Shown here piece by piece: positions 20,352 through 30,842 of a stretch of 64,000 nucleotides of DNA (its first letter is position 1; each line of letters opens with the position of its first letter). Under the pieces are notes generated by a model. The model saw only the letters and a list, made by a program, of their open reading frames with translations. It did not search any database and was not told where the DNA came from. A program made the translations under genes and the position numbers. The DNA is from Moesziomyces globuligerus (Eukaryota; Basidiomycota; Ustilaginomycetes; Ustilaginales; Ustilaginaceae): positions 124,001 to 188,000 of the forward strand of contig JARVLF010000008.1 of assembly GCA_030849465.1 (NCBI GenBank), written 5' to 3'.

Positions 20352-23300
20352 CTACCACAGCACAGAACGCTTCTTGGTCCCCGCACGCCCCAGGCTCGCC
20401 GTCCAGCCTTCGTCCTTGGTCCGCGCCTGCGCCAGATCCACCTCCGAGGCGCCAAACATCTTGGTCAGGTCCTTGCGCGCCGAGCGCTTGTGCGCCACCG
20501 CCACCTCGGCCTCGAAGCTCTCCTGCGTCGCCGTACTCGCGCTGACGCTCGCACCGTCGTCGTCCGAGAGCTCCATGAACGACTCGTACTTGTGCTGCGC
20601 GCGTCGCCGCCGCGTCGACTTGGGACTCTCAAACGTCGTCGCCGCCAGCGCTTCCAGCGTCAACGACGATCGCTCGGGACTCGCCGGGCCCGCAGCGGGT
20701 TCGCTCGCCTCACCCGCCGTAGCAGAGTCGCCGCCCGTGATCGAGCTCAGCATCTTGCGCAGGCCCAGGCTCGAGCGCGATCGCAGCTCGTCCCGCGACG
20801 CTCCTGGCAGAAGCGTAGCCACCTTGCTCCGCGGAGACACCGCCGTCGCAGCCGCAGCCGCAGCCGCAGCCGCGTTGGCCTCGGACGAGTGCGACGACGC
20901 AAAGCTCGGTCGGCGCACGTCCATCGACGGCCGCTTGCCCACGATCCGCTCCTTCCACGCCGCTGGCAGCTCCGCAGCAGCCAGCGCCGCCGACGACGCT
21001 ACCCGCGTCCGGTCCGTCTTGCGCATCCGCCCCAGCACCGACGGCAGCGACGACTCGCTCGTCTTGCGCTCCATCCCCGTCGAGCCCTCTTCCTTCGACC
21101 GGCCCAGACGGCCAGACAGCTTGCTCTTGAGCGTCGTCGCAGGCTTGCCCAGCTGCGGGCCGCCCATAGCTGACGTCGCCCAGGGCGCCTCCACGCCCAG
21201 TCGCTTCTGCGCCGCTCCGGGGTACAGAGGCACCTCGCGCGCATCCAGCATCGCCGCCACCGTCACCTCGGGACTCGGCGGCACAATCTCGCCCAGACCG
21301 GGCACCACCGTCGTGCCGTCGCGCCTCTGGATGCGCTTGTGCAGCGGCACCGGCTCCACCAGCGACGTCGACGCCTCGTCCCGCCCGCACATCCAGTCGC
21401 CCAGCAGACGCTCCGGGAACTCCTCCCGCAGCTGCACCTCCTTGGGCGCCGCTGCCACCATGGCGTCCAGGCTGTCCAGCCGCGCCGGCAGCTCCGGTCG
21501 GTGCGTGCCTTCCTTGCGCCGGTTCGCCTGGCGCAGCACACGCGCCGACTCCTTGGACGAACGCGGCTTGTCCGCCTCGTCCGCCGGCGCTGGCGGCAGC
21601 GGCGGCAGCGGCATCGAGCTCATGCGCAGCGGGCTCCGCGGCTGGCGCGCCTCGGCGTGCTGCGGCGGTTGCGGCGTCTCGCACGCCTCCTGCGGCAGCG
21701 GCGGCAGCGGAAGCGCATTCAGGCGCAGCGGGCTGCGTGGCGGCTTGTGCGGCGCCTTGTCGTGGCAGTAGCTGCTCGCCACCGACGAGCGGCGCGTGCT
21801 CGCACCCGTATCCGCCGACCCACCACGCACCATGCCGGGCGCAGCCAGGTGCGCGTTGAAGAGCAGGCTCGAGGCGTGCGACGCCGTCGACATGTCGGCA
21901 GAGGCGGTCGAGGCCGTCGACACGCAGCTTGCCGCCGATGCGCGTCGCAGGAAGCCCGAGTCGGTGCTCAGCTCGTCGCTCAGCGCACCGTGGCCCATGT
22001 CGGCCATCGGGCTCAGCGAGGCATCGTACGAGTCGTCGCCAAACAGCGCCGCCGCGCCGGACTGGGTGCTGGTAAAGTCGCCCACCGAGGCGACACCGCG
22101 CAGCGTCTGGCCTTGCGCAGCGGGCACCAACAGGCTGCTCGCACGCTCAGGCGTGAGCGGCAAGCCCGCCGAGAGCTGGCCCTCGCTGGCCGCGCCCGCT
22201 GCGGCGGTGGCCTGGTCGCGCTCGTCGTGCGAGAGCGTTCGGAGCGTGCGGATGCATGCCTCGTGCATGGCGACCTGCTCCAGCAGCGAGTCGGCCGACT
22301 TGCTCTGCTGAGGCTCTGCAACGCCGGGCATGACGAGCGACGCGTCTTGAATGCCGAGTCCCATGATCTCGACCGCCACTGGCGCAGTGAGGTCGACGGG
22401 CGAGAGCAGAGGGCTGCCGTCGGGCGTCGAAAACTCCTCGTCCACCGACGGGTGCTGCGAGCCGTAGACACCAAAGTCGCCATCGTCCTCGTCGCTGCTG
22501 CAGCGCGCGAGCTCCTCCTCGAGCCAGGTGGCCTCGTCATTGAGCGTGGGGCTGTCGGGCTTGGAGAGCTTCGAGTGGTATTCGCGCTTGCGGCTTGCGG
22601 CGATGGGGAAGGCGAGGTCGGTGATCGAGATGGGCTGGCGGAAGTCGATGGCTCGAGAGACGCCATAGTTGCCGCTCACAAAGGAATGCCAATCGATCGA
22701 GCCGTCCTCGGAGAGGCAAGGCGAGACGTGAAAGTTGACGTGACCGTCGCGGAGTGGGGTGCTGGAAGCGGTGGGTTTGGAGCCTCGGATGGTCTCGGAC
22801 GAGGAGCAGAGTCGGAGCTGCATGCCCTCCTCGGCGATGCTCTGCATGAGATACGCATTGGCACGACCACGGTAGGGGGCGGCGAGCGTCTTGCTGCGCG
22901 GACGGTTGGCCTCGAGCTTGGCGGTGAGTTCGTCGAGCTCGGCAAAGGACGAGGTGCGGACGGTTGGTGGGTTGGAGAGCTCCTGCGAAGCCTTGGTGCT
23001 GCCGATGCCCATGCCCATGCTGGCTGCAATGTCGTGACTGATGAAAGGGTCGAGGATGCTGACGTCGCTGCGGGCACGGCGATGGATGGGAGTGGCGACG
23101 CTGATGCGACGCGCGGTGGTGATGGTGGCCGTCATCTCTTCCGAGTCGTCGCCTCTCGGTTCAGAAGCGGAGGCTGACGTGGATGCGACATCGGAGGCCG
23201 AGACACGATCTGAGGAGAGTGCCGATTTGCGTGCACGACGCTGAGTGGGCTTGGATGAAGAGGCTGTGGGGGTAGAGTCGGACTGGAAAACCTTTGCACG

Positions 23301-23816
23301 GTCGGCGACGCTGACGGCGCTGACCATGGAGCTGCGCTTGGCGTGCGACTTGGCCGACATTGTGGAGGAAGGTGCGGAGTTGGAGCTGTCAAGAGGCAGG
23401 CGAGAAGGACCCGCGTCTGGTCTTGGAGTCGACTGTTGGGAGGAGTCGAGTGCGACGGTGGGCATGCTCCGCGACACAGTCAGAGAGCTGAAGGGAGCGA
23501 GGTGCGATAGGTCCAAGTGGGAAGAAGAGGCGAAGGCGTACGAGACGGTGGAAGCTCTGGAAGACCTTCTGGCAACGGAGGACGACCTAGGGGCGATGCT
23601 AGGGTGGGTCGAGAGGTCGAGTGTGCGTGTGCGCCTTCGTCGAATGGTGGCAATATATGCGGGGGAGAGGGGAGCCTTTTTGGGAAGTGCTTTGCCGTTA
23701 AGCGCCGGGAGCTGTTCCTGAGGTGCAGCTGTATGCGAGACGAGGGCGGCTGGGGCAGCAGCTGTGGTGGGAAAACGAGGAGCCGGGCTGTCAGCATGTG
23801 CGTGGTTGAAAGGCAT
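20352..23816 (-). CDS. Ser/Pro/Ala-rich protein of unknown function (1,154 residues)
   Basis: I do not recognise this protein. The open frame continues upstream to a TTG near 24209, but the first ATG is at 23816 (MPFNHAHADS...). It has no signal peptide or membrane segment and is largely low complexity, so probably disordered. Two more ordered blocks stand out: one around FAELDELTAKLEANRPRS (about residues 290-310) and one with DGSIDWHSFVSGNYG (about 370-385). Two near-identical proline motifs, PRSPLR followed by PLPPLP (21590-21742), look like SH3-domain ligands. The C-terminus is basic then acidic (STRRRRAQHK...). A cytoplasmic or cortical regulatory scaffold is possible but is a guess. It is convergent with ATG10, 54 bp between stops. 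Confidence 0.7.
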   Translation of the reverse strand: MPFNHAHADSPAPRFPTTAAAPAALVSHTAAPQEQLPALNGKALPKKAPLSPAYIATIRRRRTRTLDLSTHPSIAPRSSSVARRSSRASTVSYAFASSSHLDLSHLAPFSSLTVSRSMPTVALDSSQQSTPRPDAGPSRLPLDSSNSAPSSTMSAKSHAKRSSMVSAVSVADRAKVFQSDSTPTASSSKPTQRRARKSALSSDRVSASDVASTSASASEPRGDDSEEMTATITTARRISVATPIHRRARSDVSILDPFISHDIAASMGMGIGSTKASQELSNPPTVRTSSFAELDELTAKLEANRPRSKTLAAPYRGRANAYLMQSIAEEGMQLRLCSSSETIRGSKPTASSTPLRDGHVNFHVSPCLSEDGSIDWHSFVSGNYGVSRAIDFRQPISITDLAFPIAASRKREYHSKLSKPDSPTLNDEATWLEEELARCSSDEDDGDFGVYGSQHPSVDEEFSTPDGSPLLSPVDLTAPVAVEIMGLGIQDASLVMPGVAEPQQSKSADSLLEQVAMHEACIRTLRTLSHDERDQATAAAGAASEGQLSAGLPLTPERASSLLVPAAQGQTLRGVASVGDFTSTQSGAAALFGDDSYDASLSPMADMGHGALSDELSTDSGFLRRASAASCVSTASTASADMSTASHASSLLFNAHLAAPGMVRGGSADTGASTRRSSVASSYCHDKAPHKPPRSPLRLNALPLPPLPQEACETPQPPQHAEARQPRSPLRMSSMPLPPLPPAPADEADKPRSSKESARVLRQANRRKEGTHRPELPARLDSLDAMVAAAPKEVQLREEFPERLLGDWMCGRDEASTSLVEPVPLHKRIQRRDGTTVVPGLGEIVPPSPEVTVAAMLDAREVPLYPGAAQKRLGVEAPWATSAMGGPQLGKPATTLKSKLSGRLGRSKEEGSTGMERKTSESSLPSVLGRMRKTDRTRVASSAALAAAELPAAWKERIVGKRPSMDVRRPSFASSHSSEANAAAAAAAAATAVSPRSKVATLLPGASRDELRSRSSLGLRKMLSSITGGDSATAGEASEPAAGPASPERSSLTLEALAATTFESPKSTRRRRAQHKYESFMELSDDDGASVSASTATQESFEAEVAVAHKRSARKDLTKMFGASEVDLAQARTKDEGWTASLGRAGTKKRSVLW

Positions 23817-26800
23817 CACGACGGAGGAGGCGCTCAGGAGCACGCAGGTTGGAGGCGAGGGGTACGGGAGGGGCCGCGTGTCTAGCGTGGGAAGTCGAAT
23901 GATGGCCCAGCGAAAGCAGGCTCGAGCGAGACGGACGAGGGGCTCGAGCAGACGCGTAGCAGGATCGCGAGAGATGGCTGAAGCCGACGGCGCAGCGTAC
24001 GACCAGGAACGGGAAACGAGCTTAAGGCGACGATAGACCGCGTGCACAATCGATATGCATGCGATGGGGCCCGAGAGCGTCGAGGCGACAACAGAGCCAC
24101 AATGCAGAGCGACGGCCAACGTCTGTGTGAAGACGACAACGACGGCGACCACGACAAAGCTGCGACAAGGATGCACGAAGGCAGACACGGTCCAGATCGT
24201 TACGGCCAAGTGTCAAAGCGAGCGAGAAGGAAATGAAGAGGAGGGGGGATCTTTTTCGACGGCGACGGCGTTCTGAGAAGGACGAGGCATATATGGACTG
24301 CCGAGACACGGCGGGATAGGGCGCAGATGAGACACGCCGCTGCAGGGCTCACATGTGATCAAAGCTTGCCCGGCTCGGCTACGGCGGACGCGGCGAGAGG
24401 GTGGACAATGGGGCGCGGGAGACGAGGGCTCTGACACGAAGCTCGACGCCGGAGACGAGGCTGCCAAGCTGGACAGCGCCAGGCTAAGCTACTGTAGCGA
24501 GACGGCGCTGGCCGGACGCGACGTGCCGGTAGGCGCTGTGTGCAGAGCTGGGAGAGCGCATGAAATGGGATGCACACATCGTGAGAAGCTCTACGCCACT
24601 GTGATGGAAGCAACGCCGAGGCGTCCAATCGAGTCGGGCGAATCACGAAGGGCAGCATGGGATACGCTAGGTGGCGTGGGCAAACGCAGCAGAAGGAGAA
24701 GCAGAAGCCATGCAGAGGGAGGACAACGCGACGCCACCAATTTGGCGGGCGTGGGCAGCTGAGCATGCAAGGCCAGGTGCCTCAATAGCGGTGCCGAGCT
24801 GCAGCCTGAGCCGATGGATCCCTGGACGGATCGCTGGAAGGATGCCTGGAAACGGGGCGTGGCTGTTGAATGCAACCGCAGCGACTGCAGAGACCGCAGA
24901 GACCGCAGCCCGCCATCTACCAAAATCTGCCGTCGCTGAGACCAACTCTGAAACCGCGAGCAGCGAGCAGGACCCTACGCTATCACGGCGCATTCCATCG
25001 TGCTCCTTCTGCTGGCTGGCTGCTTTGCTCCCGTGCCGCGCTTGGGACGCGTCGCATCGCAGCTTATGTTCGTCGGCTTCACCAGCCCTTGGCTCCTTCT
25101 CTCTCCCTCTTTCTGTATGGATTCTGGATCCTATCGTTGGCAGCACCGACGGGATCGAGCCGACAGCATCCGGCTGCGATTCGCGGAAGCGCCTCCACCG
25201 AGACGGGCCGAAGCAGTTTTTCGCCCTCGGCCAACGTCGAGGCGTGGGGAATGCACGCTGCGAAATTCGAAAACGTAGCAACCGACGCGGATCGCAACTT
25301 TGCGGCGCTCGAATTCCGCGCCCCGCAACCGCAACCGCAACCCGAGCCTGACGCCCTTGAGGCCTCTGCATACATCGGTGCCGATCCGGTGCGATCCTCT
25401 GCCCTGCTCCCGATGGATCCGAGCGCCAGTAAGTCGTGCAGCAAGCCACTTACCTTGTGGTGGAATCGCCGGCAAGTACGAGACGAGGTGTCGGTGCGAA
25501 GGATGATGGGCGGAAAAGCGTTGGATGTGCTGGCCCGCAAGTGGTGGTGATGGAGGGAGCGAGTAGCGAGGGGAGACAGGGTGCGAAAAGGGATCCGGCT
25601 CTGCAAAGCTGGCCGAGCGCTTGAGGATATAAGTAGTTCTGGCGTTGCTCGTGGCTGCTGAGCCTGGCCGTGTTGGTTGGCGACGAGGCGAGAAATGTGA
25701 CAGAGGCGCGAGCGAACCAGGTGCGGATCAACCGCAATCGGAGCTGTCAGGGTCAGGGCGGCAAAGCGAGCCGAGGCAAGGCTGCAGACATGCTCACCAC
25801 TCGTCACCACCCCCCCTTTCATGCTCCCGTCGGTCAAGTGCCAAAGCGTCACGACGGCGAGGCAAAGGCACGTCGCTTGCATGGTCATGCCCAACGCTTC
25901 GCGGCCTCATGCGCGGTGCCGCCTCGAATTAGCCGCCGCGCTCGATCTGTTTGCATGCGAGGCGAGAGCGTATCCGACGTGCCTGAGCATGCCCTTGGAG
26001 CCATCTTGCCCACGATGCCTCGATCCACAGATTCAATGCATCCAATTGCAAGGAGCTCGAGGCGTGTGAGAGTGACGCACTCAGAGGCTTCATGACAGCT
26101 CGCCTCGCCTCGCCTCGCCTCTTCCCTGGCCGCAGCTTCTGGAACCGAACACGGTAAAGCTCTTCCCCATTCCCACATTTGTTCCTAGTCAGCCTGCCAA
26201 GCCAACAGCTCTTCCCGTCGTTGTTCGATGCGAGCTCCACGCCCAATGCCGGCGAGAAACAAGACAACGGATCGGCGCCTCCGGATGTGCAGTGGTATCG
26301 ACCACGACATTGGTACCGCGGCTCGCTAAGCTTGTTTCTCGACATCCGTAGCAAGCGATCGAGATTCCGACTGTTCGCATGCTCGCATACTCGCCTGCCT
26401 CTCGCGATTCACGATTGCCGAACGGGTCGGGGCCACGAGAGCGACCGAACCATGCGGATCTGGTGTGTTTGCTTGTGAGCGGATCGCCGCCAAAGTGTGC
26501 AAGGAGGCACTCACTCGAGGCGCTAAACCTAGGCTGCAGCGGCAGCGGAGCTCGCAGCAAGCTAAGCGCAACGTGGTGATCGCGATAGGCACCGATGGCA
26601 CCCGCGGAATTCTCACGACGGTCAGGAGACACGAGCTCCAACCAAGCTCACCAACTTGCATCCCAAGTGGGGGGGTTTCCGGCAGGGGCAGCCATGGAAC
26701 TCCGCTGCAGGGATTTAAAGCTCGTTGTGATCACATCCGATTTGCCGCCACCACATCCACGTACCCGACAAGGATAACCAGGCACTCGATGGAGACTTCG

Positions 26801-26981
26801 TGGGTTTGTAGGGAGCATGGAGCCAACGCGAGGGATCGACGCGGGCGGTGCGTGGGAACGGCGCGGCGCGGGGCTCAGCCTTGGAATGCGACAAAGCGAT
26901 GTGCACCTCTGGATCGAGCGAGCACGACCATCGACGCCATGCTCAACGTCATGACGGAGGCGGAAGGGAAAGGGGGCCCAC

Positions 26982-27027
26982 GGAGCAGGGAGCAGGGAGC
27001 AGGGAGCAGGGAGCAAGGAGCAAGGAG
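26982..27027. repeat. Short tandem repeat, gagcagg units
   Basis: About six copies of a 7-bp unit, the last two with one change (gagcaag). It lies in gene-poor DNA upstream of RRP9. Confidence 0.85.
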
Positions 27028-27226
27028 GCGGCACCTCCTGCTTTTTGGCAGCGCCTACAGTAGTGGCCAACGGGCGAACGGGGCCAACGGGACGGGCGCG
27101 CGTTCACATGTCCAGGTGCACCTCCTGACATCTCGGCTAAGCTCCGACTCTATACGGTACGGTCACTCACTTACTGTATGACTGAATCCTCTTTCGCCTC
27201 GTCTCGCCTGCCTTGGACGCCGCTCT

Positions 27227-27268
27227 CCCTTGCCCTGCACGCCCTTGCCCTGCACGCCCTTGCCCTGC
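27227..27268. repeat. 15-bp tandem repeat, cccttgccctgcacg
   Basis: Two full copies and one partial copy in tandem, about 310 bp upstream of the RRP9 ATG. Confidence 0.85.
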
Positions 27269-27576
27269 TGCGTGCATGAGAACTTTCAAAGGTTAAATTC
27301 AAACAAGCCTCCAACTTGTTAGGTCGTCGCTTCACACCCCGATGGAAGCCACTCCAGAATCGGGGCTGGGCGTCAATCATTCCCGAGATGCGAGATTCGA
27401 CGTCCAAAAAAGTGAAAATGTGGAAGAAAGAATGGCAGACAGCCGTCGCGCTGCGGAAAAAATTCACCAAACGAGCGAGAGAGCGAGCGAGCGTACAGAA
27501 GCCAACTCACGCCTCCTCTCTCTCCTCTTCATCGTCACTCGACACTCGTCCAGCCTCGCACACGACGACGACCACC

Positions 27577-29628
27577 ATGCCCGACGCCTTCTTCCAGAAG
27601 AAGCGCAAGCGCACCTCCCCCTCGGGCCCGGGACCCGCCGGCGCTTCGTCTTCCAGCCGTGCCGGTCCCTCGCGCTCCAAGCCGTCCACCTCCTCCTCAT
27701 CAGCCTCGTCCTCCCGCATGCGCAAGGGCGCCAGGTCCACCGCTGCCGACTCTGACGATGACAACGACGACGACGTTCCCGGTGGAGGCATCGACGACAT
27801 GGACCTCTCGCACAACTACAATCACGCTCCCAACTCGGACGACGAGGCTGAAGCCGCAGAGACCCCAGCCGAGGCGCGCGTGCGTCTCGCAAAGATGTAC
27901 CTCCAGGGCCTCTCGTCCTCGGATCCAACCGCGTCCAGAGCAGGTGCAGACGACGACTTCTTCGAGTCCGCAGACCAGCCCGCCTTTGGTCTCGCCGATG
28001 CAGCTCAGGCGGATCGCGACAACATCGCCGCACGTCTTCAGAAGGACGTCGCCGAGCAGAGCGGCAAACTCCACCTCTTCCTCGCCAGCCGCATCGCAAC
28101 ACCACCTTCCGCTACGCACGACTCCGCAGATCACCATACCATGCTCACCGTCAAGGGTCACAGGCTCAGCGTCACCGCCGCGGTGGCCTCGGCAGATGCA
28201 AAGTGGCTCTTCACCGCCGGCAAGGACGGCAGCATCGTCCGCTGGCGTCTCAGCGACGGCAAGATGATGCGCGTCCTCCCCAGGAGAGCTCGCGTACTCG
28301 ATGACGACGGACAACCTGTTCCGCCTCCTCAAGCATCCAGGAGTAAGACCAGCGGTGCAGCGCGTCGACGTGCGCGCTTCACCGCCGCCGCTGCTGCCCA
28401 GTCCAAGTCCAACGCACTGCCCAACGGAGACAGCAAGGGCAAGAACAAAGATGCCGCCACCGCTCCGTCGGCGAATACGGATGCAGCGAGCTACGTCTCG
28501 GTAGGTGCCGAGCAGGGGCACACCGACGAAATCTGGAGCCTCTCGGTCTCGTCCGATGGCGCCTACCTCGCGTCCGGTGGCAAGGACCGCCGCGTATGCA
28601 TCTGGGACATCTCGCGCCGTGGCGAGGCTGCGTCGGGCGAAAGGTTCCTCAAGAACCTCGGTGGGCACAAGGATGCGATCTCGGCCGTGAGCTTCCGCGC
28701 GGGCTCGCTCGAGCTCTACACGGCCTCGCTCGACCGGACGCTCAAGCTGTACGACGTCGGCCAGCTCTCGTACATCGAGACGCTCTTCGGCCATCAGGAG
28801 GCCGTGCTGTCGCTCTCGTGTCTCGGTGCCGAGACGGCGGTTTCGGCAGGCGGCAGGGATCGCACGTGCAGGTTTTGGAAGATCCGAGACGAGTCGCAGC
28901 TCGTCTTCCGCGCAGGCGCAAAGTCGAAGCTGCGCGACGTTCTCGAGGGCGGAGATCTGGCTCGCCAGGCGCTCGCCGGTGGCGAGGGCAAGATGAGCGC
29001 TCCCACCGAGGCGGTCGAAGGCTCGGTCGAGGTGGTCGCCATGATCGACCAGAGCCACTTTGTCTCGGGTGGCGATTCGGGCAGTGTCTCGCTCTGGAAT
29101 CTGGGCAGGAAGAAGCCCGTGCACACGGTCAGTGTCGCGCACGGCTTTGAGCTCACACACAGCGAGAGCGAGGGCGAGATCAGAACGCCCAGATGGATCA
29201 CCGCCGTCGCCGCGCTGCCTTACTCGGATGTGTTTGCCACCGGAAGCTGGGATGGCAGCGTTAGGCTCTGGAAGGTCGTCACTGCAGGTGGACAGATCAA
29301 GTCGTTCCAGCCGCTCGCGCACATCCCTGTGCCCGGTGTAGTCAACTCGCTCCAGCTCCTCTCGCCACCACTGTCGACGGTTCGCATCGCAGAGGATGGG
29401 TCCTTGACCACGTCTGCGGTCAAGGGACAGCTGTGGAAGAAGGCCGACAACGTACCGCAGACCGAGGAGGGGAGAGGTTTGACTCGTGTCAATGCGACCA
29501 AGCAGAATGCGCCCCCGCTTCTCGTCGTAGGCGCGGGCAAGGAACACAGACTCGGAAGGTGGATAAAGCTCCCAGAAGCAGTCAATGCAGCGACCGTCAT
29601 CCCGCTCCGCCTCACGTCGGCTCAGTAG
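27577..29628 (+). CDS. RRP9: Rrp9 / U3-55K, WD40 protein of the U3 snoRNP
   Basis: Nucleolar WD40 protein that binds the U3 box C/D snoRNA in the SSU processome, needed for early pre-rRNA cleavages. One exon, 683 residues from the ATG at 27577; the frame extends upstream but that part is non-conserved. The N-terminus has an NLS-like KKRKR and a Ser/Asp-rich acidic region. Next comes the family block RVRLAKMYLQGL and a helical stretch (about residues 100-175), then the propeller. The propeller carries the family blocks YIETLFGHQEAVLSL, AGGRDRTCRFWKI and ESQLVF. The C-terminal GAGKEHRLGRWIK is the near-invariant end of U3-55K proteins. A low-complexity insert at about residues 255-305 makes it longer than the human protein (475). 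Confidence 0.95.
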   Translation: MPDAFFQKKRKRTSPSGPGPAGASSSSRAGPSRSKPSTSSSSASSSRMRKGARSTAADSDDDNDDDVPGGGIDDMDLSHNYNHAPNSDDEAEAAETPAEARVRLAKMYLQGLSSSDPTASRAGADDDFFESADQPAFGLADAAQADRDNIAARLQKDVAEQSGKLHLFLASRIATPPSATHDSADHHTMLTVKGHRLSVTAAVASADAKWLFTAGKDGSIVRWRLSDGKMMRVLPRRARVLDDDGQPVPPPQASRSKTSGAARRRARFTAAAAAQSKSNALPNGDSKGKNKDAATAPSANTDAASYVSVGAEQGHTDEIWSLSVSSDGAYLASGGKDRRVCIWDISRRGEAASGERFLKNLGGHKDAISAVSFRAGSLELYTASLDRTLKLYDVGQLSYIETLFGHQEAVLSLSCLGAETAVSAGGRDRTCRFWKIRDESQLVFRAGAKSKLRDVLEGGDLARQALAGGEGKMSAPTEAVEGSVEVVAMIDQSHFVSGGDSGSVSLWNLGRKKPVHTVSVAHGFELTHSESEGEIRTPRWITAVAALPYSDVFATGSWDGSVRLWKVVTAGGQIKSFQPLAHIPVPGVVNSLQLLSPPLSTVRIAEDGSLTTSAVKGQLWKKADNVPQTEEGRGLTRVNATKQNAPPLLVVGAGKEHRLGRWIKLPEAVNAATVIPLRLTSAQ

Positions 29629-29821
29629 CATCTGTCATTCACGCTGGGTACGCATCGGAATCCAGCGTACCTGTCGACAGTCGTAGCATCGTACGCAATT
29701 GCAGCTGTGGGTACATTCAAGCCGTATGGGCGGGGGGTTTGAGAAGGTATGAGCGAGAAGTTTGGGTGGGAAGGGACGCGATGGGGTGGGGGCTACTGTG
29801 CCAAGGTTCGGATGCCTTTGT

Positions 29822-30383
29822 TTAGTTGGGAGTCGAGATGTCGAAGGGTGGATCTCCGAGGCACTTCGTGTAGGGACGATAGGACGTGGATCCACCTGTC
29901 TGGTAGACGACGGTTTTGGTGAGTCCGATCGTGTAGCAGTCTGGCTTGTCTGCCTGGTTGATCGAGATCTTGCCAGCGTCCGTGTCGAACGACTGCTCTC
30001 CCCCGCCAACCAAGATGACGAACGCTAAAACCCCCCGCAGAATGTGACCAGATTCAGCCTTGTAACACTGCGGTACTGCGACACTGGATGTAGGGATGGG
30101 GGTGTTGGGGGGATGGTCTTACCTGTGCCGGCATCGTTCATGTAGCCGCTAAGGTTCGTGGGGTTGCGCATCTGCGTTCGGACATCGCGCTTGGTCGTGA
30201 AGCACAGCACGCGTTTGGGCCCGCGTTGCCGGCTGGGCGGCGCAGCGCATAGCTCGCTCACCACGCGCTTGTTGCCGAGCAAACCCGACGTGGAGGCCTA
30301 CCAACCGACGGCGTGGCGTCGGAATCATACTCGCCGCGAACCGCCACAGTCAGCGCAAACACAAGCCACAAGAGCGAAATCAT
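29822..30383 (-). pseudogene. Frameshifted copy of the small secreted-protein family (copy A)
   Basis: Exon 1 starts at the ATG at 30383 with a clear signal peptide (MISLLWLVFALTVAVRG). In that frame it stops at 30258-30260 after 41 residues. The conserved family frame (LLGNKRVVSELC... to the GYMNDAGT block) is open only from 30297 downward, with a TAG at 30298-30300 just above it. The two therefore differ by one frame. No intron with acceptable ends and phase joins them. The rest is intact: intron 30025-30122 (98 nt, gtaaga donor, phase 1) and exon 2 29822-30024, ending DPPFDISTPN. Exons total 464 nt, one short of a multiple of three. Either this is a young pseudogene or there is a sequence error. 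The TATA-like site and expanded repeat upstream are described separately. Confidence 0.7.
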
Positions 30384-30434
30384 CCTCGTCGAGATGGTGG
30401 CGCAGAGTTGCGAGACAGCACCAAGTCGATCCGG

Positions 30435-30440
30435 TTTATA
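30435..30440 (-). promoter_or_regulatory. TATA-like element of secreted-protein copy A
   Basis: tataaa on the minus strand, about 52-57 bp before the ATG at 30383. The position matches the elements of copies B and C. Confidence 0.55.
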
Positions 30441-30490
30441 CCTTGCCCTAGTTGTGCTTGGTGGGACTGGTGACCGTGGCATCTGCGGGA

Positions 30491-30719
30491 CTCTTGTGGG
30501 TCTTGTGGGACTTGTGGGTCTAGTGGGTCTTGTGGGTCTTGTGGGTCTTGTGGGTCTTGTGGGTCTTGTGGGTCTTGTGGGTCTTGTGGGTCTTGTGGGT
30601 CTTGTGGGTCTTGTGGGTCTTGTGGGTCTTGTGGGTCTTGTGGGTCTTGTGGGATTTGTGGGTCTTGTGAGGTTTGTGAGGTTTGTGAGACTTGTGGGAC
30701 ATGTGGGATGTGTGGGACT
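30491..30719. repeat. 9-bp minisatellite, (tcttgtggg) about 25 copies
   Basis: A near-perfect array on the plus strand (minus strand acccacaag), degenerating towards 30719. Both strands read open as Gly-Leu-Val or Thr-His-Lys repeats, but this is a by-product of the 9-bp period. The array begins 108 bp upstream of the copy A ATG, between copies A and B. The same motif occurs in fewer copies at the matching place before copies B and C. Confidence 0.95.
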
Positions 30720-30842
30720 TCGTATCACGACTGACGACACTTAGACGCGCCTATCCTCGCGCACATGCACACGCCGCGCCGAGGCTTGAATGCCGATTCA
30801 CTGCAGCTACACATGCGATTGCACCACGGACTCGTACTAGGG

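Larger units (their letters stand above)
23817..27576. other. 3.8-kb region without a supportable gene
   Basis: All frames here are short, overlap each other on both strands and show no family motif. The stretch holds a TATA-like catatatgg at about 24286, several small tandem repeats (26100-26118; 26982-27027; 27227-27268) and nothing I can identify as a tRNA or transposon. It separates two genes facing away from each other (the unknown Ser/Pro-rich gene and RRP9). It may contain their promoters, a long 5' leader, or non-coding RNA. Confidence 0.5.

Noticed and set aside
24671..25351. 226-codon plus frame in the gene-poor region
   Set aside because: Overlapped by equally long frames on both strands, with no conserved block, domain or splice support.
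30313..30744. Gly-Leu-Val repeat 'protein' on the plus strand and Thr-His-Lys 'protein' on the minus strand
   Set aside because: Both are by-products of the 9-bp minisatellite, which keeps all frames open; no signal for translation.
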